Below are positions 24,196 to 32,972 of a stretch of DNA of 64,000 bases, piece by piece. A program made the translations under genes and the position numbers. A model generated the notes under the pieces. It saw only the letters and a list, made by a program, of their open reading frames with translations, ran no database searches and was not told the DNA's origin. Numbering within the stretch: position 1 is the first letter of the stretch; each line of letters opens with the position of its first letter. This DNA comes from RGIG3159 sp034927685 (GTDB lineage Bacteria; Bacillota; Clostridia; Oscillospirales; Oscillospiraceae), in the NCBI GenBank assembly GCA_034927685.1, contig JAYFPO010000008.1:38205-102204 (forward strand), given 5' to 3'.

Positions 24196-25188
24196 CTATC
24201 GATCTTCGCGGAAATAGGGGAGTCCGAGATGCGCGGGGGGCTGGTCTTCTTTTCTGCGCCGCATGGAGACCGTGACCAGCAGCAGCAGCGTGACCACATA
24301 GGGGATCATTTTGAAGAGTTCCTGCGAGCTGCGGGTCAGGCCTGGGATATACAGGTACATCCAGTAGCAGACGCCAAAGACATAGGCACCCCAGATGGTG
24401 TTCAGCGGACGCCAGGTGGCGAAGATGACCAGCGCAACGGCCAGCCAGCCCAGTGCCTCGATGGTACCGTCGTTGGCCCAGGTGCCACCGATGTAGTCCA
24501 TGGTGTAGTACAGTCCGCCGAGGCCGGAGATGGCCGAGCCGAGACAGGTGGCCAGATACTTGTACTTCGTGACGTTGATACCGGCTGCGTCCGCGGTGGC
24601 CGGGTTTTCTCCGACGGCGCGGAGATTCAGACCGGCACGGGACCTTTTCAGGAACAGGTGCAGCAGCACAGTCAGCAGAATGGCCAGATAGGTCATAAAG
24701 CCGTGCTCAAACAGCAGATAGCCGATGCCCTTTTCACCCCCGATTTTTGCCAGCGCGGGGATATAGGCCTGAAAGACGCCGGCGGTTGTCTTGACGGAGA
24801 CCTGGCCGACGCCGCCCGCCAGCTTGTTAAGGCTGCCGCCGAAGAAGTTGGCAACGCCGGAGCCAAAGATCGTCAGGGTCAGACCGGTAACATTCTGGTT
24901 GCAGCGCAGCGAGATGGTCAAAAAGCTGTAGATCAGGCCGCCCAACGCCGCTGCCGCACAGCAGCAAAGGAGCGCGAGAAGCAAGCAAACGGCCGGACTG
25001 GGATTGGCCGCGGACAACTCATAGAAGAAAACGCCGATCAGACCGGCGATCGCGCCGAGGTACATGATCCCGGGCACACCGAGGTTCAAATTGCCGGCCT
25101 TTTCCGAGAGAATTTCGCCCAACGCGCCAAACATAATGACCGTACCGAACACGATAGCGGAATGCAGCAGTGTGATGATAGAATTCAT
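24196..25188 (-). CDS. Nucleoside-type ABC transporter permease 2 (NupQ/RnsD-like)
   Basis: The 330-residue membrane protein belongs to the branched-chain amino acid/ribose-type permease family (PF02653) in the form paired with BMP lipoproteins. Landmarks are EILSEKAGNLNLGVPGIMYLGA near the N-terminus and LRAVGENPATADAAGINVTKYKY in the cytoplasmic loop that contacts the ATPase. It is the last gene of the operon and makes the import channel with the upstream permease. The usual cargo of this transporter group is purine nucleosides. Confidence 0.9.
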   Translation of the reverse strand: MNSIITLLHSAIVFGTVIMFGALGEILSEKAGNLNLGVPGIMYLGAIAGLIGVFFYELSAANPSPAVCLLLALLCCCAAAALGGLIYSFLTISLRCNQNVTGLTLTIFGSGVANFFGGSLNKLAGGVGQVSVKTTAGVFQAYIPALAKIGGEKGIGYLLFEHGFMTYLAILLTVLLHLFLKRSRAGLNLRAVGENPATADAAGINVTKYKYLATCLGSAISGLGGLYYTMDYIGGTWANDGTIEALGWLAVALVIFATWRPLNTIWGAYVFGVCYWMYLYIPGLTRSSQELFKMIPYVVTLLLLVTVSMRRRKEDQPPAHLGLPYFREDR

Positions 25189-25202
25189 AGATCGGCACCT
25201 CC

Positions 25203-26312
25203 TTAATTCTTGCCGCGGCGCTTCACCTTATAATTCACAAAGAACTCGCTGCCCAGAACAAAGAACAGGATGATACCTTCGATGATCTGGGAAACGTATT
25301 CGTTGAGGCCATAAGTGGAGGCAATTTCGGTGGCGCCCTTTTCGAGGAAGACCAGCAGCGCCGCGAAGATCAGCATGACGTAGGTGTTCATGCGGGAGAG
25401 CCAGGCGACGATGATGGCGGTAAAGCCGCGGCCACCGGCGGTCTGCACGGAGATGGTGTGGGACGCGCCGGAGACGGCCAGAAAGCCTGCCAGACCGGCG
25501 ATGGCGCCGGAGAGCGCCATGGTGCGGACATAGACCCGCTTGACCCGGACGCCCGCGTAGCGCGCGGTGTTCTCCGAGTCGCCGACCACGGAGATCTCAT
25601 AGCCGTGCTTGGTCTCACGCAGATAGAAGAATACCAGCGTTGCGATCAGCAGGACAATGATGACGTTCCAGCCAAAGTCGGCATTGTAGCCCGATGAGAA
25701 CAGGTTGGGCAGCCAGCCGGCTTTAGTTTGGCTGTTGATGACGCCGACGGAATTGGAGCCGTAGGGATTCTCCCACTTCGCCACGAAAAACGAGGTGAGT
25801 TGGATGGCAATGTAGTTCATCATCAGCGTGAACAATGTCTCATTGGTATTCCAGTGGGCCTTAAAGAAGCCGGGAATCAGGCCCCAGATGCCGCCCGCCA
25901 CGATGCTGGTGACGATCATGATGAGGAACAGAAGCGGCATGGGCAGGCCCGGGCAGTAGATCATGCAGGCCGCGGTGGCGATGCCGCCAACGAGGACCTG
26001 GCCCTCTGCGCCGATGTTCCAGAATCGCATGGCAAAGGCGGGCGCCAGCGCGCAGGCAATGCAGAGCAGCGTCATCATATCGCGGATGGTGACCCAGGTA
26101 CGTTTGTTGGTACCGAAGGCGCCCTTCCACATGGTTTTATAGACGGAAAGCGGATTCAGACGGACAATGGCGTAGATCACGATGGCGGAGACAATCAGGG
26201 CCAGCAGCAGGCCGATCAGACGGATACCCCAGGCCCGCCAGCCGGGGATACCCTCGTCCCGTTTGGAAACGCGAAGCAGAGGATCCCGTTTCCGTTCTTT
26301 CGCTGTACTCAT
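25203..26312 (-). CDS. Nucleoside-type ABC transporter permease 1 (NupP/RnsC-like)
   Basis: The 369-residue protein has about nine to ten membrane segments and the matching permease landmarks: AFAMRFWNIGAEGQVLVGGIA and VVGDSENTARYAGVRVKRV. The C-terminus has a basic cytoplasmic tail (NYKVKRRGKN). Its start overlaps the end of the ATPase gene by 4 bases, showing coupled translation, and the second permease begins 14 bp after its stop. Confidence 0.92.
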   Translation of the reverse strand: MSTAKERKRDPLLRVSKRDEGIPGWRAWGIRLIGLLLALIVSAIVIYAIVRLNPLSVYKTMWKGAFGTNKRTWVTIRDMMTLLCIACALAPAFAMRFWNIGAEGQVLVGGIATAACMIYCPGLPMPLLFLIMIVTSIVAGGIWGLIPGFFKAHWNTNETLFTLMMNYIAIQLTSFFVAKWENPYGSNSVGVINSQTKAGWLPNLFSSGYNADFGWNVIIVLLIATLVFFYLRETKHGYEISVVGDSENTARYAGVRVKRVYVRTMALSGAIAGLAGFLAVSGASHTISVQTAGGRGFTAIIVAWLSRMNTYVMLIFAALLVFLEKGATEIASTYGLNEYVSQIIEGIILFFVLGSEFFVNYKVKRRGKN

Positions 26313-27853
26313 GCCGAGACGCCCTCCCTTCTGAACTGGGTCATCAATAGCCCGACTTCTTCCCGCGTGCTCTTCCGCGCGTCCACGATGCCGGAGACCT
26401 GGCCGCCGCAGAGGATGACAATCCGGTCGCAGAGCTCCAGCAGGACGTCCAAATCCTCACCGACGAAGACGACTGCGACGCCCTTCATTTTCTGCTCGGT
26501 CAGCAGATTGTAGATGGTATAGGAGGTATTGATATCGAGGCCGCGGACCGCGTAGGCGGTCATCAGCAGTTTCGGAGTGGAGGCAATTTCGCGGCCTACC
26601 AGAACCTTTTGCACATTGCCGCCGGAGAGCCGACGGACCGGATAATAGATTCCGGGCGTGACGACTTCCAGATTCTTCCAGATGCGAAGGGCCAGTTCAT
26701 TTGGATCTTTGCGGTTCAGGAAGGGGCCCGTGCCATTCTTCCAGCTCCGCAGCATCATGTTGCCGGACATGCCCATGCTGCCGACCAGGCCCATGCCGAG
26801 TCGGTCCTCGGGGACGAAGGACATCGCGACGCCGGCTTTTCGGATGGACATGGGGTCCATGCCGACAAGATTCCGCTCCCCGCCGTCCGGGTCCGCGTAG
26901 CAGATATCGCCGGAGGCAACGGGATAGAGGCCGGCAATCGCTTCCAAAAGCTCACGCTGCCCGGAGCCGGCAATGCCTGCAACCCCGAGAATCTCGCCGC
27001 CCATGGCGGTGAGGGACACATTGTCCAGCCGCTTGACGCCTTCCTTGTCGAGACAGGTCAGACCCTTAATCTCCAGCACCGGCTTTGGATCGACGGGATC
27101 CGGGCGATTGATGTTCAGCGTGGTGGAATGGCCAACCATCATGTCGGTCAGAGATTGCTGGGTAGCGTCCTTGGTCAGAACGTCGCCGATGTACTCTCCC
27201 TTGCGCAGCACAGCCACGCGGTCGGAGACGTCCAGCACCTCGTTGAGCTTGTGTGTGATGATAATGAGCGCCTTGCCGTCCGCCTTCATGTTGCGCATGA
27301 CAGCAAAGAGTTTATCCGTCTCCTGCGGCGTCAGCACGGCGGTGGGTTCGTCGAGAATCAGGACATTGGCGCCGCGGTACAGCACCTTGACGATTTCCAC
27401 TGTCTGCTTCTGCGAGACGGACATCTCGTAGATTTTCTGGTTTGGATTGATGTCGAAGCCGTAACGGGCGGAAATCTCCCGCACTTTCTCCGCGATGACC
27501 TTCCGATCCAGTTTGCCGCCGTCGTCCAGGCCGAGCACGATATTTTCCGCGGCCGTGAACACATCGACCAGCTTGAAATGCTGATGGATCATGCCAATGC
27601 CGTGGACATAGGCGTCTTTTGGCGACTGGATGGAGACTTCCTGGCCATTCACGAGGATCTTACCCTCATCCGGATAGTAAATACCGGCGAGCATGTTCAT
27701 CAGCGTTGTCTTGCCGCTGCCGTTTTCTCCCAGCAGGGAGAGTATCTCACCTTTTCGCAACTCCAGATGGACGCCGTGATTGGCGACCACATGACCGAAA
27801 CGCTTGGTGATGTCCCGCATTTCAATTGCATTAACAGTTTCCAAGGCTGTCAT
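26309..27853 (-). CDS. Nucleoside-type ABC transporter ATPase with two nucleotide-binding domains (NupO/RnsB-like)
   Basis: The protein of about 514 residues has two ABC domains. The first has a full Walker A (GENGSGKTT) and Walker B (LILDEPTAVLTP) but an unusual signature (MSVSQKQ rather than LSVGxxQ). The second has the degenerate P-loop usual for this family (GIAGSGQRE), a good LSGGNVQK signature, and an altered Walker B region (LLMTAYAVRGLD, missing the Pro-Thr). It powers import with the two downstream permeases. The ATG at 27853 directly follows AAAGG; a TTG nine bases further in has better spacing and may be the true start. Confidence 0.9.
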   Translation of the reverse strand: MTALETVNAIEMRDITKRFGHVVANHGVHLELRKGEILSLLGENGSGKTTLMNMLAGIYYPDEGKILVNGQEVSIQSPKDAYVHGIGMIHQHFKLVDVFTAAENIVLGLDDGGKLDRKVIAEKVREISARYGFDINPNQKIYEMSVSQKQTVEIVKVLYRGANVLILDEPTAVLTPQETDKLFAVMRNMKADGKALIIITHKLNEVLDVSDRVAVLRKGEYIGDVLTKDATQQSLTDMMVGHSTTLNINRPDPVDPKPVLEIKGLTCLDKEGVKRLDNVSLTAMGGEILGVAGIAGSGQRELLEAIAGLYPVASGDICYADPDGGERNLVGMDPMSIRKAGVAMSFVPEDRLGMGLVGSMGMSGNMMLRSWKNGTGPFLNRKDPNELALRIWKNLEVVTPGIYYPVRRLSGGNVQKVLVGREIASTPKLLMTAYAVRGLDINTSYTIYNLLTEQKMKGVAVVFVGEDLDVLLELCDRIVILCGGQVSGIVDARKSTREEVGLLMTQFRREGVSA

Positions 27854-28010
27854 CCTTTCTGTGAGGGAGTGCGGAGGAATACGGAGAAACGGACATCGAT
27901 TCCCGGTTCCACCCAACTGGAATTGTAACACAAACGGCGGAAAATGTAAATTGAAAATCAGCATAAGTAATAAAAAAATTTATTTGGCCAAAAAAATTTT
28001 TGACAAAGAT

Positions 28011-28046
28011 GCCAAAAGAAGGAGAGACCGCCAAAGCGGTCTCTCC
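28011..28046 (-). terminator. Attenuating terminator between the BMP lipoprotein gene and the ATPase gene
   Basis: GGAGAGACCGC (28021-28031) and GCGGTCTCTCC (28036-28046) form an 11-bp perfect stem with a 4-base loop. On the minus strand it runs into TTCTTTTGG. It would let the binding protein be made in excess over the membrane parts. Confidence 0.82.
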
Positions 28047-28068
28047 CGGAAGAAAACAGGGTTTGAAA

Positions 28069-29397
28069 TTAGTCTGCGTTGAGTTCAGTGATGCCGTCAA
28101 TCCGAAGGCTGAAGCAGGGAGCAGCCTGGAAGTAGGACTCATGCAGATAGCCGTCGAAGATGGCTTCGTCGGTATCGTTGACCCAGTCGCCATTGGTATC
28201 GCGGGCCAGGAAGGACGTGACCGCCTGGCCGCCCACGGTGAAGGTGGAGGTATCAAAGACATGCAGCGTGCCGCCGGAAATGGCAGCTTCCACTGTCGCG
28301 ACCTTGTCGGCAGTGCCTTCCGCGACATTGGGGCCAAGAGCCGTGATGGCAACAGCTTTGTCCGTGAAGCCCTTAGACCAGTTGGTGTCGACCTCTTCGC
28401 CCTTCATGATTTGGCCGATGGCGTAGGTGTAGTAAACGGACCAGTTGTTGGTAGCGGAGGTCAGCGCGGCGTCCGGGGCGGTGGCCAGCATATCGACGTT
28501 ATAGCCGACGGAGAATACGGTGGTACCGGCCTTATAGGCCTCTTCGCACGCGGCGGGGGCGCCGGTGGAGTCAGCGTGCTGGCCAATGATGACGCAGCCG
28601 TCGGAGATCATGGCCTTGGCGGCCTCGTTCTCAGCGGTGATGTCGAACCAGGAGTTGGTGTACTGGACTTCCATGGAAACCTTCTCATAGACGGACTTGA
28701 TGCCGAGGAAGAAGGCGGTGTAGCCGGAGACAACCTCGGCGTAGGGGTACGCACCGACGTAGCCGATTTTCACGTTGCCGTCGGCGTCGTAGTTGCTATC
28801 GGCCAGCTTGCCGGCTTTGACCAGTTCGGCAACCTTCATGCCGGCGACGACGCCGGAGACGTAGCGGGCTTCGTAGATGTTGGTGAAAGCGTTCTTAAAG
28901 TTAGTGAGGCCTGAGGTCAGCGCGGTATCGCCGGTCATGGCGACGAAGGTTACGTCGGGATATTCCGCGGCGGCCTGCTGGCAGTAGGTCTGGTGACCGT
29001 AGGAGTTGGTGAAGACGATGGAGCAGCCCTGGTCGGCGCAGTCCACGCATTTGTCGTAGCAGACTTCGCTCTCGGGGATACTGTAGTACCAGACCACGTT
29101 CTCTTCGGGCAGGCCCAGAGCCTTGACGGCGGCTTTGATGCCCTCAATGTGCGCGTAGGTATAACCCTCGTTCTCGTCGCCGACGAGGACAACGCCGACC
29201 TTAATGTCGGTATTCAGGGAAGAAGTACCCGCAGTGGTGGTCTCCTTGGCGGTAGTCTCCTTGGCGGTAGTTTCCTTGGCGGTAGTCTCCGCTGCGGCGG
29301 TTGTGGTTTCCGCAGTCGAAGTCCCGGATGAAGAGCCGCAGGCGGCCAGTCCCAGGATCATTACGGCTGCCAGAAGCAGAGCAATGATTTTTTTCAT
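28069..29397 (-). CDS. BMP-family nucleoside-binding lipoprotein of the ABC transporter
   Basis: The 442-residue protein has a lipoprotein signal (LGLAAC, Cys20), a linker made of ETTAK repeats, and a BMP/PnrA-type binding domain (VGVVLVGDENEGYTYAHIEGIKAA; IVFTNSYGHQT; KVGYVG-like KIGYVGAYPYAEVVSGYTAFFLGIKSV). Such proteins bind purine nucleosides outside the cell. The ATG at 29397 is preceded by GGAGGAACGAAA. It is the first gene of the operon bmp-ATPase-permease-permease. About 95 bases of leader separate it from a good promoter; I recognise no purine riboswitch in it. Confidence 0.92.
   Translation of the reverse strand: MKKIIALLLAAVMILGLAACGSSSGTSTAETTTAAAETTAKETTAKETTAKETTTAGTSSLNTDIKVGVVLVGDENEGYTYAHIEGIKAAVKALGLPEENVVWYYSIPESEVCYDKCVDCADQGCSIVFTNSYGHQTYCQQAAAEYPDVTFVAMTGDTALTSGLTNFKNAFTNIYEARYVSGVVAGMKVAELVKAGKLADSNYDADGNVKIGYVGAYPYAEVVSGYTAFFLGIKSVYEKVSMEVQYTNSWFDITAENEAAKAMISDGCVIIGQHADSTGAPAACEEAYKAGTTVFSVGYNVDMLATAPDAALTSATNNWSVYYTYAIGQIMKGEEVDTNWSKGFTDKAVAITALGPNVAEGTADKVATVEAAISGGTLHVFDTSTFTVGGQAVTSFLARDTNGDWVNDTDEAIFDGYLHESYFQAAPCFSLRIDGITELNAD
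29241..29285 (-). repeat. Three tandem 15-bp repeats in the BMP lipoprotein linker
   Basis: Three consecutive 15-bp units (29241-29255, 29256-29270, 29271-29285), almost identical, encode ETTAK repeats after the lipid-anchored Cys. Linker length could vary by slippage in frame. Confidence 0.88.
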
Positions 29398-29848
29398 TTT
29401 CGTTCCTCCTGTATTTGCGCGGGCAAGCCCGCTTATGTACGGAGAACCGCCCGTCCGGTCAATCGGGAGGACTCGTTCCCCGCACGCTTTCAACTCGTAT
29501 TATACAGGAAGATTTTGAAAGATACAACTGCTTTTTTGAAATTTGCCCAAAAAAAGTCTGATTGACTAAAAAAAATTTTACTTTTTTCACGAAAGAAATG
29601 TTGGAAAATCACCGAGTATGGAAGTGAAAATTGCAATTTAATAGATTGCAATAAAAACGAAACTGAAAAATAGCAATTTTGCACAAAAACGACGGCAAGT
29701 TCAAGAGCACATTCTACAGGCAGCAAAACAACCATCCAATCCACCAAACAGTTTCTTTTGCAGACTAATAGATATTTTGAAAAGGAATTGATTTTGCGTG
29801 GAACTATTGATATAGTAAAGGTATCAACGAACAAAGCGGGGGAGCACT
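29398..29848. promoter_or_regulatory. Divergent intergenic region: promoters of the BMP operon and the DauR-like gene
   Basis: Minus-strand promoter: TTGTAT (29522-29527) and TATAAT (29499-29504) with a 17-bp spacer. Plus-strand promoter: TTGATT (29788-29793) and TATAGT (29811-29816), also 17 bp. Between them lies about 260 bp of very AT-rich sequence with A- and T-tracts and no gene. A short GCGGGC/GCCCGC hairpin (29419-29432) sits just before the bmp ribosome site. Confidence 0.7.
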
Positions 29849-30502
29849 ATGCTGAAAAAGGCGGAGATGAACAATCTGAAAATGCTGGCCAGGGGCCTTG
29901 CCGCGCAGTTTGGCAGCGACTGTGAGGTGGTGATCCACGAGATCAGCGAGCAGAGCGCCAACCATTCGATTGTGGCCATTGAGAATGGGCAGGTGTCCGG
30001 CCGCAAGCTGGGTGACGGACCTTCCCAGGTCGTGCTGGAGCAGCTCGCGGCCCACGCGGTGCCGGAGGATCATCTGAGCTACCTGACCAGAACGCCGGAT
30101 GGGAAGATTTTGAAGTCCTCCACCATTTATATGAAGGATTCTTCGGGCGCGGTGGGCGCGATTTTCAGCATCAATTACGACGTTTCGCGCCTGAGCATCA
30201 TTGCGGGCGCGGTAAATGAACTGATTGCCCCCGCAGAGCGGGATGAGCAGGAGCCGCAGCGCATTACGCAGAATGTTTCCGATCTGCTGGACGATCTGAT
30301 TGAGCAGTCGGTCCGTCTTGTGGGCAAGCCGGTGGCGCTCATGAACAAGAGCGACAAGGTGCAGGCCATTCAGTTCCTCAGCAAAAACGGCGCGCTGCTG
30401 ATCACCAAATCCGGCGACAAGATCGCGCGATATTTCGGAATTTCCAAGTATACCCTGTATTCCTATCTGGATATGAAATCGGGCGCGGAGCGGCAGGAGT
30501 AA
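29849..30502 (+). CDS. YheO-like PAS / helix-turn-helix regulator (DauR family)
   Basis: The 217-residue protein has an N-terminal YheO-like PAS domain (LAAQFGSDCEVVIHEI; NHSIVAIENGQVSGR) and a C-terminal DauR-type helix-turn-helix (IQFLSKNGALLITKSGDKIARYFGISKYTLYSYL). DauR in Pseudomonas controls D-arginine catabolism, and relatives sit next to amino-acid enzymes. GGGGGAG lies four bases before the ATG. Here it is 22 bp ahead of a PLP enzyme annotated as threonine synthase and is probably its co-transcribed regulator; the ligand is unknown. Confidence 0.88.
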   Translation: MLKKAEMNNLKMLARGLAAQFGSDCEVVIHEISEQSANHSIVAIENGQVSGRKLGDGPSQVVLEQLAAHAVPEDHLSYLTRTPDGKILKSSTIYMKDSSGAVGAIFSINYDVSRLSIIAGAVNELIAPAERDEQEPQRITQNVSDLLDDLIEQSVRLVGKPVALMNKSDKVQAIQFLSKNGALLITKSGDKIARYFGISKYTLYSYLDMKSGAERQE

Positions 30503-30524
30503 CGTCATAAAGAGGAGTGCGGCT

Positions 30525-31766
30525 ATGAAAAACGTCAAATATGCAAAATGCGTCAAATGCGGCAAAATCTATGAGGCGATTCCGGACCTGACCGCCTGCG
30601 CGTGCGGCGGGATTCTGGAGATTGTCTACGACTATGACTATATTAAATCCATCCTGACCAAAGAGAAGCTGGAGGCCCGGGAAAACCGTTCCATGTGGCG
30701 TTACCGGGAGCTGCTGCCTGTAGAGGAGACGACGGAGGACACCCCACTGCGGGTTGGCTGGTCGCCGCTCTACGAGGAACCGCGCCTGGCGGCGCTGCTG
30801 GGACTTGGCAGGCTCTGGGTCAAAGACGACGGGCAGAACCCCACGGCGTCCCTCAAGGACCGCGCCTCCGCCATGGCGGTGGCCAAAGCCCGCGAGGCCG
30901 GTTACCATACCATCGCCTGTTCCTCCACCGGCAACGCGGCCTCCTCGCTGGCCGGCAACGCCGCCGCCGCCGGGCTGGAGACCTACATCTTTGTTCCGGG
31001 CCGTGCGCCCAAGGGCAAAGTGGCGCAGCTGATGACCTTCGGCGCGCATGTGATCTCCGTCCAGGGCAACTATGAGGAGACCTTTGAACTGAGCAAGGCC
31101 GCCATTGAGGAGTGGGGGTGGTACAACCGCAACGCCGCCATCAATCCCTACCTTTCTGAGGGCAAAAAAACGGTATCTCTGGAAATCGCGGAGCAGCTCG
31201 GCTGGCAGATGCCGGACTATCTGGCCATTTCCGTCGGCGACGGCTGTACCATCGCCGGAACCTGGAAGGGTCTGAAGGACCTCTACGCCATTGGCTTTAT
31301 CGACCGGCTGCCCCGGCTGATCTCCGTGCAGGCCGAAGGGTGCCATCCGATCAACCGTGCCATCGCGGAGGGAACCCCCTGGCAGCCCATGGAGGAGAAT
31401 ACGCTGGCAGACTCCATCGCCGTCGGCGTGCCGCGCAATGCCGACAAAGCGCTCGCCGCCATCCGGGAATCTCACGGCATCGTCGTCAACGTGACGGATG
31501 AGGAGATCATGGCAGCGCAGAAGCTGCTGGGCCGCACCTGCGGTGTATTCGGCGAGCCCGCGGGCGTCACCGGTACCGCCGGCGTCAAAAAGCTCTGCGA
31601 GCAGGGCCTGCTGGGACAAAACGATACCGTGGTCTCCGTGGTGACCGGCAACGGCCTCAAGGATGTGGCCAACGCCATCCGATTCTGCGGCGAGCCCATC
31701 TCGATCCCCAATGACATGGAGCTCCTGAAGCAAGCGTTCCGGGAAAACGGAATTGCACCGAAATAA
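30525..31766 (+). CDS. thrC: Threonine synthase-like PLP enzyme with N-terminal zinc ribbon
   Basis: The 413-residue fold-type II PLP protein starts with a Cys-x2-Cys...Cys-x-Cys zinc ribbon (CVKCG...CACGG), then the PLP Lys motif NPTASLKDR near residue 110, the substrate loop SSTGNAASSLAGNAAAAG, and a glycine-rich phosphate site (VGDGCTIAG). This layout is that of threonine synthase, which makes threonine from O-phosphohomoserine. No other threonine-pathway gene is nearby, and a DauR-like regulator precedes it, so a related catabolic lyase (for example acting on diaminopropionate or D-amino acids) is an alternative. Confidence 0.8.
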   Translation: MKNVKYAKCVKCGKIYEAIPDLTACACGGILEIVYDYDYIKSILTKEKLEARENRSMWRYRELLPVEETTEDTPLRVGWSPLYEEPRLAALLGLGRLWVKDDGQNPTASLKDRASAMAVAKAREAGYHTIACSSTGNAASSLAGNAAAAGLETYIFVPGRAPKGKVAQLMTFGAHVISVQGNYEETFELSKAAIEEWGWYNRNAAINPYLSEGKKTVSLEIAEQLGWQMPDYLAISVGDGCTIAGTWKGLKDLYAIGFIDRLPRLISVQAEGCHPINRAIAEGTPWQPMEENTLADSIAVGVPRNADKALAAIRESHGIVVNVTDEEIMAAQKLLGRTCGVFGEPAGVTGTAGVKKLCEQGLLGQNDTVVSVVTGNGLKDVANAIRFCGEPISIPNDMELLKQAFRENGIAPK

Positions 31767-31799
31767 CAAGAACTATTCTCAATTTGTTGATTTCGTCAA

Positions 31800-31828
31800 T
31801 AGACAGAATGCAGATTTCCAGGTATAAT
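31800..31828 (+). promoter_or_regulatory. Rubrerythrin promoter
   Basis: TAGACA (31800-31805) and a perfect TATAAT (31823-31828) with a 17-bp spacer, about 55 bp upstream of the rubrerythrin ATG. Confidence 0.7.
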
Positions 31829-31881
31829 TTGGGTATATCCAGAAAACATAGGAAATAAGTATTTTACTGGAGGATATCGAT

Positions 31882-32415
31882 ATGGAACTGAAGGGCACAA
31901 AGACCGAGGCCAATCTGCTGGCCGCGTTTGCCGGCGAATCCCAGGCCAGAAACAAATACACCTACTTCGCCAGCCAGGCCAAAAAGGAAGGCTACGAGCA
32001 AATCGCGGCGATCTTCCAAAAGACCGCCGACAATGAGAAAGAGCACGCGAAAATGTGGTTCAAGGAGTTGGGGCTCCTGAAGGACACTGCGAGCAACCTG
32101 AATTCCGCCGCCGAGGGTGAGCATTACGAATGGACCGACATGTACGCGCAGTTTGCCAGAGAGGCAGAGGAAGAGGGCTTCCCCGCGCTGGCCGCCAAAT
32201 TCCGCGGTGTTGCCGCCATTGAGAAGACCCATGAGGAGCGCTATCTGGCGCTGCTGAAGAACGTGGAGACCAAAAAAGTCTTTGAGAAATGCGACGTCGT
32301 CATGTGGGAGTGCCGCAACTGCGGCCATCTGGTCGTCGGCGCCAAGGCACCTGAGATCTGCCCCGTCTGTGCGCATCCCCAGAGCTATTTTGAGCTCCGC
32401 AAGGAAAACTACTGA
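31882..32415 (+). CDS. rbr: Rubrerythrin
   Basis: The 177-residue protein has the ferritin-like di-iron domain with its Glu/His ligands (AFAGESQARNKY; ADNEKEHAKMW; AEEEGF; IEKTHEERY) and a C-terminal rubredoxin domain (CRNCGHLVVG...CPVC). Rubrerythrin reduces hydrogen peroxide to water in anaerobes, taking electrons from rubredoxin or NADH systems. GGAGGATATCGAT precedes the ATG. It is a single gene with its own promoter and a strong terminator. Confidence 0.96.
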   Translation: MELKGTKTEANLLAAFAGESQARNKYTYFASQAKKEGYEQIAAIFQKTADNEKEHAKMWFKELGLLKDTASNLNSAAEGEHYEWTDMYAQFAREAEEEGFPALAAKFRGVAAIEKTHEERYLALLKNVETKKVFEKCDVVMWECRNCGHLVVGAKAPEICPVCAHPQSYFELRKENY

Positions 32416-32431
32416 GGCTGCTCTGAAACGA

Positions 32432-32480
32432 AAACAAGAATCGCGGCAAAATTTACGTTTTGCCGCGATTCTTGTTTTTT
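32432..32480. terminator. Bidirectional terminator between rubrerythrin and the DNA glycosylase gene
   Basis: Perfect 20-bp stem with a 6-base loop (arms 32432-32451 and 32458-32477) followed by a run of T on the plus strand and bordered by A on the left. The converging glycosylase gene ends at 32480. Confidence 0.94.
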
Positions 32481-32971
32481 TATACCTCCAGAACAGGCAG
32501 GAGCGCGGCCGACCAGGCGGCCGTCAGCCGTTCCAGAGACCAGGCCGCGTTGGCTGGGCTGGTGGAGGGCAACACCGCGGCTTCCCGGCCGAGGACGGGC
32601 AGCAGATGAATCTGATAGAGGCGGAACGCAGTTTGCCCGTTGCAGAAAATGGCGCGCACCGGCGCGGTCTCCAGAATGCAGGCAATGTCGTTGGGAACGA
32701 CGTTCTGAATGCTGCTGTCGCTGGAACCCGTGACCTCGCAGGCGGCGGCAACATCCCAGAGGGCGACGCCGCGGCGCAGCAACAGCGCGGTCTTCTCCTC
32801 CACGGTGACCGGAACCGGTTCCCGCAGCACGGCAGCCATGACCCGCCAGAAGCGGTTTTGAGGATGATGATAGAAGAATCGCCCCTCCCGGGATTTGACG
32901 CTGGGGAAGGACCCGAGAATCAGAATCCGCGACTGCGCGCAATATAGCGGGGGGATGTTATGCAGCGTCAT
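32480..32971 (-). CDS. DNA-deoxyinosine (hypoxanthine) glycosylase, uracil-DNA glycosylase superfamily
   Basis: The 163-residue protein has the superfamily motif 1 in the form ILILGSFPSVKSREGRFFY, followed by HHPQNRFWRVMA, which is the hallmark of the hypoxanthine-DNA glycosylase group related to MUG/TDG. The second motif, near the C-terminus, is PSTSPANAAW. These enzymes remove deaminated adenine from DNA at the start of base-excision repair. The Smr protein gene lies immediately upstream, one base apart, so both are likely on one transcript with the YaiI-type gene. Confidence 0.86.
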   Translation of the reverse strand: MTLHNIPPLYCAQSRILILGSFPSVKSREGRFFYHHPQNRFWRVMAAVLREPVPVTVEEKTALLLRRGVALWDVAAACEVTGSSDSSIQNVVPNDIACILETAPVRAIFCNGQTAFRLYQIHLLPVLGREAAVLPSTSPANAAWSLERLTAAWSAALLPVLEV

Positions 32972-32972
32972 G

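Noticed and set aside
26609..27928. 439-residue plus-strand reading frame opposite the ABC ATPase gene
   Set aside because: Antisense shadow; the minus strand carries full ABC motifs.
29398..29490. Purine riboswitch in the leader of the BMP lipoprotein gene
   Set aside because: The leader is too short and lacks the conserved core of purine or related riboswitches; only a small GC hairpin is visible.
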